Source: Leucobacter sp. cx-42 (GTDB lineage: Bacteria > Actinomycetota > Actinomycetes > Actinomycetales > Microbacteriaceae). From it: 64,000 bases of DNA. The notes below the pieces were generated by a model. The model ran no database searches. It had not been told where the DNA came from and was given only the letters and a program-made list of their open reading frames with translations. Location of the stretch: NCBI RefSeq assembly GCF_014529985.1, contig NZ_JACVMU010000005.1:1-64000 (forward strand), read 5' to 3'. The position numbers and the translations under genes were made by a program. Each line of letters opens with the position of its first letter. Positions within the stretch are counted from its first letter, which is position 1. Shown here piece after piece: positions 25,299 through 33,267 of the stretch.

Positions 25299-25340
25299 AC
25301 TGAAGCGGCCAAGAATCTGTGTGTTCTTAGCCGCTTCAGT
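25299..25340 (-). terminator. Terminator hairpin
   Basis: A 17-bp stem with one mismatch, starting ACTGAAGCGGC, downstream of the stop at 25358. Confidence 0.8.
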
Positions 25341-25357
25341 TTCAGTTCTTGGCGGGG

Positions 25358-25648
25358 CTACCCGGCGAAGGTTGAAAGGGTGCCGTCATCATAAAGCTCA
25401 ATACGCTGCGTAACCCCGGAAGGGTCACGCACCTCGTAAAAATCCTTCGTCACGGTGAGGCTCGGAAGCTCGGCATCTGAAGAGGTATAACTCAGCACCT
25501 CACCCCCAAAGGCGGCATACACCGAAGCGTAGTGAGAGGTGTCGATGTCTGACACAGACTCATATCCCCAAGCGGGAGAGGTATCGACCGGGATAGGTGT
25601 GGTGGTGAGTAGAGCAGTGGTGAGTAGAGCAGTGGTGAGTGTGAACAT
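25358..25648 (-). CDS. Small secreted protein
   Basis: Encodes 96 aa from the ATG at 25648 (AGAAAGGAAG upstream). The signal peptide contains a 15-bp tandem repeat giving TALLTTALLT, so slippage could change its length. The mature part is a small beta-rich domain without Cys. The leader has CCGATAACTAAG. Function unknown. Confidence 0.7.
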   Translation of the reverse strand: MFTLTTALLTTALLTTTPIPVDTSPAWGYESVSDIDTSHYASVYAAFGGEVLSYTSSDAELPSLTVTKDFYEVRDPSGVTQRIELYDDGTLSTFAG

Positions 25649-25757
25649 AATTCTTCCTTTCTGTTGTGAGATGGGTTCATCACTCTTAGTTATCGGTCGC
25701 TCACTTTGAGATTTGCGATTTGGTGACGCTCGCGTTCTACCGGTTTGTGTTGGGACG

Positions 25758-25987
25758 CTTCCACACCCCCATACATAGGGCGGAACTCGACAGGAAACCG
25801 CTCACAGATTCAGGCAGGAACGTTTCAGGCAGACAGGAACTTGTCGCGGACAGGAACTCGAACGCGAACCGAAGGGAAGCGTGAAGAGTGGATGGTCGTG
25901 GCGAGTGGATGGTCGGCTGAAACGTGGATGCTCGAATCGGTGAGCGGTGGACGGTCGAGTGGAGTCTCATGTATGGGGGTGTGGAAG
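25758..25987. repeat. 230-bp imperfect palindrome with GGA internal loops
   Basis: Perfect 19-bp outer arms, CTTCCACACCCCCATACAT (25758-25776) and its complement (25969-25987), enclose about 190 bases that also fold back. ACTCGAC/GTCGAGT, ACCGCTCAC/GTGAGCGGT, GATTC/GAATC and ACGTTTCAG/CTGAAACGT pair in nested order. At the breaks between paired blocks the trinucleotide GGA tends to face GGA on the other arm. It lies between the integrase terminator and a small secreted protein gene; overlapping open frames are by-products. A single-strand origin or a structured RNA is possible. Confidence 0.75.
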
Positions 25988-26160
25988 CCTGGGTATGTAG
26001 ACTTTTCACCTTTTCCTTTCGACCTTTTGAGCACATCTCTTAAGAGCGTTGAAGACCGGGTGGAAGTAGTTGCTGAAACGTGGGTTGAGTGAGGGTAGAG
26101 GGGTATAAGCATGAGGGTGGAATCTCAGAGTGAGAGTTAAAAATATCCGTTAGGAATACC

Positions 26161-26204
26161 AAGAACCCCCTGAGGCTGACTGGCGAAGGTCGCTGGGGGT
26201 TCTT
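26161..26204 (-). terminator. Integrase gene terminator
   Basis: AAGAACCCCC and GGGGGTTCTT arms, just downstream of the integrase stop at 26222. Confidence 0.8.
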
Positions 26205-26221
26205 GAGGGAAGGTTTCAGCG

Positions 26222-27742
26222 TTAGATGCGGAGTGAGGACTCGGCCTGGCTGACGATGCGTCTCAGGTCATCCTGTGAGCGGTGGCGGTAGACGTTGTGG
26301 GCACTCACGGTCGAGTGACCAAGGATGAGTTTCGCGTCTTCCACCGATGTTCCCTGTTTTGCGAGGTAGGTGGCACAGATATGTCGGGTCGCGTGTTGTG
26401 GGAGTGTTTCAGGAATGAGTTCTTTCTTCTGTTTGCCAAGAAGAGCATTGGTGTTGCGGAGAAGAGCATGCCAAGCGGCGTTGTCACTCTTTTGAGTGGT
26501 GGGACGCCCGGTCTTTGTGGGGAACACGAGGACCCCCATCTTGTCCACGCCTTTTTGGATGTAGGGCTGTGGAATGAAGGATGCCTGTTTCCGGAGCGTT
26601 TTGAGCTGTTTGAGGTGAGCTTTCGCTATGAGGGTTAAGGCTGGTGGGAGCGGGATGATTCTCACGCCGCCGTGTTTTGAGCGGCTGGTCTTTGTGGAGT
26701 CATCAATGAAGTATTTCCCGGTGCGGAGTTTTTGTGGGCAGCGGTGAGCGAATTTCTCCCCGCATGGGAACACTCGTGCTTCACCCTTCTCACCACAGCC
26801 GTGAAGATGCCGGTCGAGAGCGAGGACTTGTTGAACGACGACTTTGCCGGTGCCGTTTCGGTCGAACACGAAACAGTCGTCGGTCAGCCCGAGGACCTCT
26901 GACTGGCGAAGGCCAAGCTGTGTGGCAAGAAGCCACCTGAGTTCTTCTTGAGTGGTGGGACAGGTCGAGCGAAGATGCTCGATAAGAAAATTCCCCCATT
27001 CGGCTTTGACGTCGAGTTCTTTATGGATGAGGCGTGGAGTTTCGAGGTCTTCGACGGGATTACTCGTGACAATTTCTTGAGCCTTCGCATACTTGAAGAG
27101 CAGGCTCAGGAGGTTTTTGACGCTTCTGATGGTTTTCGCCCCGAGCGTGGGAAGGGTAGCGAGGTAAGCCTCGTATTCCATTCCTGCGTGTTTGGCTCGC
27201 TCTTTCATCCGAACCTTCCCCACGCGTCCAAGGGAAGCGGGAGTATTCGGGAGGGTGTCGTTTAAGAGCTTCGTGAGGACTCGCACCGTGACTTGCTTCA
27301 CAGGGATATGGCCAAGATGCGGACCGATATGGCTGTTGATGATGCCGACGTAGGCGTCGAGGGTGGATTGGGCGAGGGTGCCCGTTCGCACTTTGGTGAG
27401 GCGGTCTTTCTTCCACATGTCTACGAGTTCGAGCATGGTGATGGATTGGGCTTGGAGTTCTGGGTCTCGGATTTCTTCGTCGAGGCGTCGTTGAAGTGAA
27501 GGGTCCGACCATCCTTGTGAGGCGACGAATTCGGCGTAGGCGAAGTTTCGTCGCACGAGGGCTAAGTCAGCGGTCTTCCCGTATTTGACGATGGATTTGA
27601 CGGGTTTTTGGGTGACGGGGTGTCGGACTGTGATGGATGCGGCCCATCCAATGGTGCTGCCGTCTGCTCGTTTTCGGAGGTAGACGCTTCCTTCTCCGTC
27701 GCGGCGGCGTTTAGGTCCGCGATGTAGGGGTGTTGATTCCAT
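26222..27742 (-). CDS. Tyrosine integrase of the element
   Basis: Encodes 506 aa. The N-terminus has an arm-binding AP2-like domain (GEGSVYLRKRADGSTIGWAA), then a core-binding SAM-like domain, then the catalytic domain: Arg in LGLRQSEVLGL (about 279), HATRH (about 451), LILGHST and Tyr in NVYRH (about 484). It would cut and rejoin DNA at the tRNA-Ser site. It is the gene nearest the tRNA, as usual for tRNA-targeting elements. Paired AGTATAGTT words just before its start and at the far end are candidate arm sites, so its own promoter may be under integrase control. Length is ordinary for AICE integrases. Confidence 0.93.
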   Translation of the reverse strand: MESTPLHRGPKRRRDGEGSVYLRKRADGSTIGWAASITVRHPVTQKPVKSIVKYGKTADLALVRRNFAYAEFVASQGWSDPSLQRRLDEEIRDPELQAQSITMLELVDMWKKDRLTKVRTGTLAQSTLDAYVGIINSHIGPHLGHIPVKQVTVRVLTKLLNDTLPNTPASLGRVGKVRMKERAKHAGMEYEAYLATLPTLGAKTIRSVKNLLSLLFKYAKAQEIVTSNPVEDLETPRLIHKELDVKAEWGNFLIEHLRSTCPTTQEELRWLLATQLGLRQSEVLGLTDDCFVFDRNGTGKVVVQQVLALDRHLHGCGEKGEARVFPCGEKFAHRCPQKLRTGKYFIDDSTKTSRSKHGGVRIIPLPPALTLIAKAHLKQLKTLRKQASFIPQPYIQKGVDKMGVLVFPTKTGRPTTQKSDNAAWHALLRNTNALLGKQKKELIPETLPQHATRHICATYLAKQGTSVEDAKLILGHSTVSAHNVYRHRSQDDLRRIVSQAESSLRI

Positions 27743-27766
27743 TGGGGAGTTCCTTGGGATGGGCGA

Positions 27767-27792
27767 AAAGTATAGTTAGTTATATAGTTACA
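27767..27792. repeat. Candidate right integrase arm-type sites
   Basis: AAAGTATAGTTAG followed by TATATAGTTA, matching the paired words at 2215-2241. Confidence 0.5.
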
Positions 27793-27867
27793 GGCTTCCG
27801 ACTGGGATGGAAGTGCTGGGTGGTGGTTGGGTGCGAAATTGTTGATTTCATCAGGGATTTAGATACG

Positions 27868-27899
27868 AAAAAGCCCCCTACCGAAGTAGGGGGCTTTTT
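27868..27899 (-). terminator. Terminator after tRNA-Ser, element-derived
   Basis: AAAAAGCCCCCTAC and GTAGGGGGCTTTTT arms directly follow the tRNA 3' end. It lies inside the element, so the element carries a substitute terminator for the tRNA it splits. Confidence 0.75.
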
Positions 27900-27904
27900 G
27901 CTGA

Positions 27905-27914
27905 GCGGAGGGTA
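27905..27914. other. Right attachment site (attR)
   Basis: GCGGAGGGTA at the tRNA-Ser 3' end repeats the left boundary. In tRNA orientation it is followed by TCAGC rather than the CAGTG found at the left. Confidence 0.65.
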
Positions 27915-27993
27915 GGAGATTTGAACTCCTGAGACGGGATCACCGCCTGCTTGTTTTCAAGACAAGTTCCTTCGGCCGCTCGGACAACCCTCC
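27906..27993 (-). tRNA. tRNA-Ser(UGA)
   Basis: 88 nt on the minus strand. The acceptor stem GGAGGGT pairs with ACCCTCC, the anticodon loop is CTTGAAAA with anticodon TGA, a long variable arm marks a class II tRNA, and the T-loop is TTCAAAT. The discriminator is G. CCA is not encoded here, while the left boundary copy is followed by CCA. Confidence 0.95.
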
Positions 27994-28016
27994 GCGAACG
28001 AGCTTAGCAAAACTTT

Positions 28017-28883
28017 TTAGCCGAGCAGAACCGGGAAACGCTCACGAAGCGCAAGAAGTAGCCCGTCGTCGAAGACCGAGGCCGTCGTACGAGTCGCGGC
28101 GTTACGCACCTCTTCGCATGCCTGCCCCATCGCGACGCCCTCACCGAGGCGGCCTGCCCAGCGCAGCATTTCGATGTCGTTGCGTCCGTCACCAGCCGCA
28201 AAAACGTTGCCCTGACTGACATCCATGCGCTCGCGCACGACCTCGAGCGCGCTCGCCTTGGTCACGCCTGCGGGCGCAATGTCCAGCCATGACGTCGTGC
28301 CAACGACGTAGGAGACGTGGGTGAGACCGAGCGATTCGACGGTCTCGAAGAACTTTTCCACGTTCGCGTTCGGCGACACGACAACGACGCGCGAGGCGTT
28401 GACGTGCAGCAGGTCTTCAAAGGCGACCTGCTTCTGCTCCGAGGGTAGTGTCCCCGCGGGGATCTGCTCGGTGTAGAGAAACCCGCCATCGGCGAGTTCG
28501 ACCGCGTAGCGGGCGTTGAACAAGTGGGGGCGGATCCGCAACAGCGCATCAGTCGGATCAAACGCCTCGACGATCTCACGGCGGTACGCACGCGTCGCGA
28601 GTGGATCGCGCTTAAGCGTCACCGCACCGTTTGCCGCGATGACCCACTCTGCCGCGATGCCGAGACGCTCGACAATCGGCAGGGTGGCGTCCACCGAGCG
28701 CCCAGTCGCAACGACGACCAGGTGCCCGGCGTTATGGAGGGTGCGGATCGCCTCAAGCAGATCCTCTGAGATGTGACCCTCTGATGGGTTGTCATCTGCG
28801 CCAGGCATCTCGTGCCCGAGGACGGTGCCGTCGAGGTCGAGCGCAATGAGGTGTCGTTCGTCTGAGCGAAGCGATGCCGCCAA
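28017..28883 (-). CDS. HAD-superfamily (Cof-like) phosphatase
   Basis: Encodes 288 aa. It has the HAD nucleophile motif ALDLDGTVLG near residue 16, VVATGRS as motif II, and AAGDGRNDIEML near residue 230 as motif IV. The large C2 cap between them is typical of Cof-type phosphatases that act on sugar phosphates or cofactor intermediates. The start at 28883 overlaps nothing; only 9 bases separate it from serS upstream, so both are likely co-transcribed. Confidence 0.88.
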   Translation of the reverse strand: MAASLRSDERHLIALDLDGTVLGHEMPGADDNPSEGHISEDLLEAIRTLHNAGHLVVVATGRSVDATLPIVERLGIAAEWVIAANGAVTLKRDPLATRAYRREIVEAFDPTDALLRIRPHLFNARYAVELADGGFLYTEQIPAGTLPSEQKQVAFEDLLHVNASRVVVVSPNANVEKFFETVESLGLTHVSYVVGTTSWLDIAPAGVTKASALEVVRERMDVSQGNVFAAGDGRNDIEMLRWAGRLGEGVAMGQACEEVRNAATRTTASVFDDGLLLALRERFPVLLG

Positions 28884-28892
28884 AGATTCCTC

Positions 28893-30185
28893 CTACTTGG
28901 TGTCTCCCGAGGTTGCTGCGCCTGCGGTGGGCTCGAGTACTTCGAGGCCACCGAGGTACGGGCGAAGCACCTCAGGAACAGTCACGCTGCCGTCAGCGCG
29001 CTGGTGAGTTTCAAGGATCGCTACGATCCAGCGAGTGGTCGCGAGCGTGCCGTTCAGGGTCGCGACGTGCGCGGTCTTGCCGGTCTCGGTGCGGTAGCGC
29101 GTCGAGAGGCGGCGTGCCTGGTAGCTGGTGCAGTTACTCGTCGAGGTGAGCTCGCGGAACGTGCCCTGGGTCGGAACCCATGCCTCAATGTCGAACTTCC
29201 GAGCCGCGCTCGAGCCGAGGTCGCCAGCGGCAACGTCGATGACCCGGTAGGTGAGGCCGAGCGCCTGCAGCATCTCCTCCTGCAACGCGACGAGGCGGTC
29301 GTGTTCCGTCTCTGCGTCCTTCGGATCGATGTAGACGAACATCTCCAGCTTGTTGAACTGGTGCACGCGCAGGATGCCGCGGGTGTCCTTGCCGTGCGAG
29401 CCAGCCTCGCTGCGGTAGCAGGTCGACCAGCCGGCGTAGCGGAGGGGGCCGCCCTCAAGATCAATGATCTCGTCTGCGTGGTAGCCAGCGAGCGCGACCT
29501 CGCTCGTGCCGGTCAGGTACAGGTCCTGGTTCGGCAGGTGGTAGACCTCGTCAGCGTGCTCACCGAGGAAGCCGGTGCCCTGCATGATCTCGGGCTTCAC
29601 CAGCGTCGGAGTGATGAGCGGCGTGAAGCCGTGCGAGAGTGCACGGTCAAGCGCGAGGTTCATGAGCGCGATCTCGAGGCGAGCGCCCACACCGCGCAGG
29701 AAGTAGAAGCGAGCGCCCGACACCTTTGCGCCGCGCTGCATGTCGATCGCACCGAGCATCTCACCGAGCTCAAGGTGGTCACGGGGCTCGAAATCGAAGG
29801 TGGGAACCTCACCAACGGTGCGGAGCGTCACGAAGTTCTCTTCGCCGCCCTCGGGAACACCGTCGATCACGAGGTTCTCAATTGCCAGTGCCGCCTTCTC
29901 GAAGACCTCAGCGGCCTCCTTCGAGCGGGCATCAGCGGCCTTGACCTTGCCAGCGAATTCCTTCGCCTCGGCAGCAGCGGCAGGCTTGTCTTCCTTTGCT
30001 GCGGTCTTGACCTTGGCACTGACATCTTTCTGAGCAGCGCGGAGGCTCTCAAACTCTGCCAGTGCGGCGCGACGGGCAATATCTGCCTCGATGGCACGAT
30101 CAACCACCGACTCGTCGTTGCCACGCGCTCGCTGGGAGCGCTTAACGGTCTCGGGATCGTTGCGGAGAAGTACGGGATCGATCAC
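28893..30185 (-). CDS. serS: Seryl-tRNA synthetase
   Basis: Encodes 430 aa, the normal length. It charges tRNA-Ser with serine in the cytoplasm. The N-terminal antiparallel coiled coil (about residues 25-105) holds the tRNA long arm. The class II core has motif 2 ([19 protein letters not shown]) and motif 3 ([19 protein letters not shown]). I chose GTG at 30185, giving [15 protein letters not shown], the standard SerRS opening; the longer open frame adds an unlikely tail. It lies near, but is not linked in expression to, the split tRNA-Ser gene. Confidence 0.96.
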   Translation of the reverse strand: MIDPVLLRNDPETVKRSQRARGNDESVVDRAIEADIARRAALAEFESLRAAQKDVSAKVKTAAKEDKPAAAAEAKEFAGKVKAADARSKEAAEVFEKAALAIENLVIDGVPEGGEENFVTLRTVGEVPTFDFEPRDHLELGEMLGAIDMQRGAKVSGARFYFLRGVGARLEIALMNLALDRALSHGFTPLITPTLVKPEIMQGTGFLGEHADEVYHLPNQDLYLTGTSEVALAGYHADEIIDLEGGPLRYAGWSTCYRSEAGSHGKDTRGILRVHQFNKLEMFVYIDPKDAETEHDRLVALQEEMLQALGLTYRVIDVAAGDLGSSAARKFDIEAWVPTQGTFRELTSTSNCTSYQARRLSTRYRTETGKTAHVATLNGTLATTRWIVAILETHQRADGSVTVPEVLRPYLGGLEVLEPTAGAATSGDTK

Positions 30186-30253
30186 ACCCCCAAGCTTAGA
30201 GCCTGCAGCCGGGCATCTGCTTGAAAGATGCACAACCTACTACTCTTATAGCC

Positions 30254-31252
30254 ATGTCGAGCGAGCAGAACGAGCCCATCCCTCACGCAGCAGTGGTGTA
30301 TCAGCCGTTCAAAACCGATGTCGACGCGTTGCGGATCGCCGTGTCGATCGCCGAGACCGACGCAGGCTGGGGTCCGACGCAGTGGTACGAGACCGCGAAG
30401 GAAGATGCGGGCACGAGCGCGGCCCAGCGCGCCATCAACGAGGGCGCCGCTGTTGTGCTTGGTGCGGGCGGCGACGGCACGATCCGCGCCCTGGCCGAGG
30501 GAATGCGTGGGACCGGGGTCCCGCTCACGATCGTTCCACAGGGCACCGGCAACCTCCTCGCGCGCAACCTGGGTGCGCCGCTTGATGACATACAGAATGT
30601 CGTGCGGGCGGCATTCCAGGGCGCGGATCGCCCCATCGATCTTGGTGTCCTCAACATCGTCCGGCCGGACGAGTCTGAGGAGGAACATGTCTTCCTCGTG
30701 CTTGCGGGCATGGGTCTCGACGCGCGAACCATCTCGGTGACGAATCCGAAGCTGAAGAAGAAGGTCGGCTGGCTCGCGTATGTGAGCGCCGGTCTGCGCA
30801 CCATGGTCAAGGAGAAGCCGCTCGAGGTGCATTACTCACTCGATCAGGGTGCGGTGAAGTCGCTTCGCGTATTCACGGTGATGATCGGTAACTGCGGCCT
30901 GTTGCCAGGCGGCGTACACCTCATTCCCGACGCAAAGCTCGACGACGGCCTGCTCGATGTCATCGTGTTGAAGCCGCTCGGCCCGTTCAGCTGGTTGAGC
31001 ATCTGGCGCAAGATCGGCCTCGAAAACGGCGTGCTCTCGAAGAGCCGCTTCGGTCGCCGCTTCATCGACCTCGGCCGTGGCCGTCGTGCGGTGACGTATT
31101 CGTTGGCGCGGAAGTACGCGCTGTCGGTTCCGCACCCCGAGCCGGTACAGCTTGACGGTGATGACTTCGGTCTGGCCGTGCAGGTGAGCGGATCGGTTGA
31201 CCCGCGCTCACTCGTGCTGCGTGTTGATCCCGAGTGGGTGCCCGAGGGCTAG
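30254..31252 (+). CDS. Diacylglycerol kinase-family lipid kinase
   Basis: Encodes 332 aa. LGAGGDGTIRALAEG (about residues 72-86) and VPQGTGNLLARNLG (about 97-110) are the nucleotide-binding motifs of the diacylglycerol/sphingosine kinase family. The C-terminal beta-sandwich (YSLARKYALSVPHPEPVQLDGDDFG) carries the family DGE-like site. It would phosphorylate diacylglycerol or a related lipid at the membrane. It diverges from serS and is the last normal chromosomal gene before the RiPP cluster. Confidence 0.9.
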   Translation: MSSEQNEPIPHAAVVYQPFKTDVDALRIAVSIAETDAGWGPTQWYETAKEDAGTSAAQRAINEGAAVVLGAGGDGTIRALAEGMRGTGVPLTIVPQGTGNLLARNLGAPLDDIQNVVRAAFQGADRPIDLGVLNIVRPDESEEEHVFLVLAGMGLDARTISVTNPKLKKKVGWLAYVSAGLRTMVKEKPLEVHYSLDQGAVKSLRVFTVMIGNCGLLPGGVHLIPDAKLDDGLLDVIVLKPLGPFSWLSIWRKIGLENGVLSKSRFGRRFIDLGRGRRAVTYSLARKYALSVPHPEPVQLDGDDFGLAVQVSGSVDPRSLVLRVDPEWVPEG

Positions 31253-31271
31253 GTTACGGAACCGAATCAAG

Positions 31272-31934
31272 CTAAGCACGAAGCCGCATCGACAGCGCTT
31301 CTAAGTCGTGCGTCTGCTCAGAGGACGACGACCCGTCATGAGTGGAAGAACAAGTACTGCAATTATTCACAGGAACAACTGAGAACTCCTCGATGTGGGT
31401 GTAGGCCAAGCCAGCTTTAAACACACGCGGCCAAGAATCAGAATTCCCAGCAGGTTCGAGGTCAGCAGCTCCGTCAAGGTTTTCCAGCGCTCTCGCCAGT
31501 AGTTCTCGCGCCAGCAGGACATGCGAAGGAAGATGGCCGAAGGCTTCCCGAGTAAATCCCATATTGAGCTTCCTTGTTGTCTCAATGAAATCGTCGGTTT
31601 GAGTCAATGCTTTGTGCTGCCACTGTCTTGTATGGAAACACCAGAAGCATCCATCAGTGCCCACCGTGCGAAGGGGACCGACTCGGAGATGCCTCGCTTC
31701 GAGCACAATTGCGCAGTAGGCCCGTCGCGAAGGCACACATGTTTCATTAATAAAACGCTCAGCGTCCAGAATCGAGACTCCACTAATCGGCACAATCACA
31801 CTCTCCCGGCGCCAGGTCTCCGGGAACCAGATTTGTTCCCACAAATGAACCTCGACATTGAAACTGTCTTTGAGAAGCTCTGCCACTTCTTCGCCGAAAC
31901 GGTCTCGCACGAAAACATCAATTCTCATTTTCAC
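31272..31934 (-). CDS. Short E1/F-like partner of the cyclodehydratase
   Basis: Encodes 220 aa from a GTG at 31934 with AGGAG 7 bases upstream; it follows the YcaO gene by 10 bases. The middle reads ARHLRVGPLRTVGTDGCFWC and the tail VPVNNCSTCSS, two Cys pairs like the zinc site of ocin-ThiF/TOMM partner proteins. The conserved phrase LEARHLRVGP is typical of that family. It lacks a recognisable nucleotide-binding half, so it is a short or split version. It probably binds the precursor or YcaO to allow azoline formation. A second protein of this class is fused to a dehydrogenase at 39960. Confidence 0.75.
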   Translation of the reverse strand: MKMRIDVFVRDRFGEEVAELLKDSFNVEVHLWEQIWFPETWRRESVIVPISGVSILDAERFINETCVPSRRAYCAIVLEARHLRVGPLRTVGTDGCFWCFHTRQWQHKALTQTDDFIETTRKLNMGFTREAFGHLPSHVLLARELLARALENLDGAADLEPAGNSDSWPRVFKAGLAYTHIEEFSVVPVNNCSTCSSTHDGSSSSEQTHDLEALSMRLRA

Positions 31935-31944
31935 AAGCGAACTC

Positions 31945-33267
31945 CTATGCAAATGGCTGAGGGTACGGGTTAATTTCCTCATATGGACGTTTCCCGAAAC
32001 CCATACGATCCGGCGCATCGTAGAGGCGTTCATGAGCAAGGAAGCGTGCGGAATGAACGAATGACAGCGGCATCAACTGCGGGACAATAGCCTTCACAAC
32101 ATGTATTCCGGCCGCCTTCGCTTCCCTCGTTGTAATGTCTGCGACCACAACCTCCATTTCGGCTTGCGCCAGACGAGAGAGCACAAATCTCAATTTCTCA
32201 ATCGCAGAAGGAAACTCGTACACGGGTAGATCGTTGAGACGTACCTTCTCCACATCTCTTGTTTCACTCAGAAGGAAATCAAAGACATGAGCTTTCGACT
32301 CATGACCCATGTAGAGCGCTCCGTCGTACACCGTTGTAAACTCATCAGGTTTTTGGGGTGGAGTTTGGTTCCCGCTCAGGCCTAGTTGCGAAGCAGCTAA
32401 TTCCCGAAAGATCTTTAGGATCGATGTACGAGGATTTAGATTCGCATCGCACATCACCACCGTTCGCAGAGACTTACTCCGCTCATTTACTTCGACGCAA
32501 TACACCGTAGGAATTCCTAGATTGGTTGTGGCATCAAAAAAGTGAAGCATTCTGCCTCGTTCACGCGCCTTGTTCAGCGACCGTTCAATTTCTCTGTCCT
32601 GCCCCTCTAAGTCAATCTCCGGAAGCGTAAGACGTTGCAACCAAACCAACGAAATTGCGTCTCGTTCCACCACCTCGAGAATCCCGTTTAGGACTGCGGC
32701 TTCCAAAGTCGAATGCGCTGCAGCTCCCGTAGAGATAGGCAATGTGAAGCATTCATCTGGGGTAAGAGGCGGGACGTTCAGCCAAACCAGCACCGCTGGC
32801 ACCCAAGTTGACACGCCTTTTGTGAACGACCAGGCCTTTGCCCACCGGATTGTTGAGTCGGACTCGTAAGAACGAACTGGGCAGAACACGGATGCCATTT
32901 CGTTGGGCGTGCAGGTAGGAAGCGTTGCCATATCTAGAACATGACCATCCAGCTCATTAGCGGTAGCCCAACGCAAGCCAATCGGAACTGCACAATTTGC
33001 ATGCCTTTCAATTGCTTCCACCGTCGCTATTCCCCTGGCAAGTTCTGAATCGAGCCCGCCTCCAGAACCACCAACATCCAATGACCTCGTGTTGGAAACA
33101 AAGCCGCGCACATTTGTTGTCCCGGCCCCGAGATCACCGAGACTTGCACCAAACACTTGATATGGATAGCCAGTTGGAGAAATTCGGTCAACGCTAGCAA
33201 CGAGTCCTCCTTGCGCTGACACGATCTTGAGTACACGCTCAAAGTCGGTTTGGGTCAAAGGTCTCAA
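31945..33267 (-). CDS. YcaO-domain cyclodehydratase
   Basis: Encodes about 440 aa from a TTG at 33267 that overlaps the permease stop (TTGA); the open frame upstream lies inside the permease gene. It has the YcaO nucleotide-binding pattern with GTTNVRGFVSNT, ARGIATVEAIERHA, and AVLNGILEVVERDAISLVW. It ends in NPYPQPFA, a PxPxP tail known to matter in azoline-forming YcaO enzymes. YcaO proteins use ATP to turn Cys, Ser or Thr of a precursor peptide into thiazoline or oxazoline. Genes on both sides are RiPP export and maturation genes, so its substrate is almost certainly the small precursor at 35651. Confidence 0.92.
   Translation of the reverse strand: MRPLTQTDFERVLKIVSAQGGLVASVDRISPTGYPYQVFGASLGDLGAGTTNVRGFVSNTRSLDVGGSGGGLDSELARGIATVEAIERHANCAVPIGLRWATANELDGHVLDMATLPTCTPNEMASVFCPVRSYESDSTIRWAKAWSFTKGVSTWVPAVLVWLNVPPLTPDECFTLPISTGAAAHSTLEAAVLNGILEVVERDAISLVWLQRLTLPEIDLEGQDREIERSLNKARERGRMLHFFDATTNLGIPTVYCVEVNERSKSLRTVVMCDANLNPRTSILKIFRELAASQLGLSGNQTPPQKPDEFTTVYDGALYMGHESKAHVFDFLLSETRDVEKVRLNDLPVYEFPSAIEKLRFVLSRLAQAEMEVVVADITTREAKAAGIHVVKAIVPQLMPLSFVHSARFLAHERLYDAPDRMGFGKRPYEEINPYPQPFA

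Larger units (their letters stand above)
2131..27914. mobile_element. AICE-like integrated element in tRNA-Ser
   Basis: Bounded by the direct repeat GCGGAGGGTA (2131-2140 and 27905-27914), the right copy being the 3' end of tRNA-Ser(UGA). An integrase gene lies immediately inside the tRNA end. Inside are a rolling-circle Rep with HUH and YxxK motifs, an FtsK/TraB-like membrane ATPase, a second tyrosine recombinase, a type IIL-like restriction-modification protein, a ribbon-helix-helix-like protein and many unknown small proteins. Integrase plus Rep plus single FtsK-like translocase, with no type IV secretion genes, is the known signature of actinomycete integrative and conjugative elements. 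The content is AT-richer than the flanks. Self-transfer is inferred, not shown. Confidence 0.85.

Noticed and set aside
25737-26112. Overlapping open frames of about 95-115 codons on both strands
   Set aside because: They fall across the 230-bp palindrome; open frames on both strands follow from its composition, no ribosome sites fit, and the translations look like low-complexity by-products.
2131-27914. Prophage
   Set aside because: No capsid, portal, terminase or tail genes are visible; Rep and FtsK-like proteins fit an integrative conjugative element.
29004-30224. 406-codon open frame opposite serS
   Set aside because: It is antisense to a clear, full-length seryl-tRNA synthetase; its composition reflects high-GC third positions.
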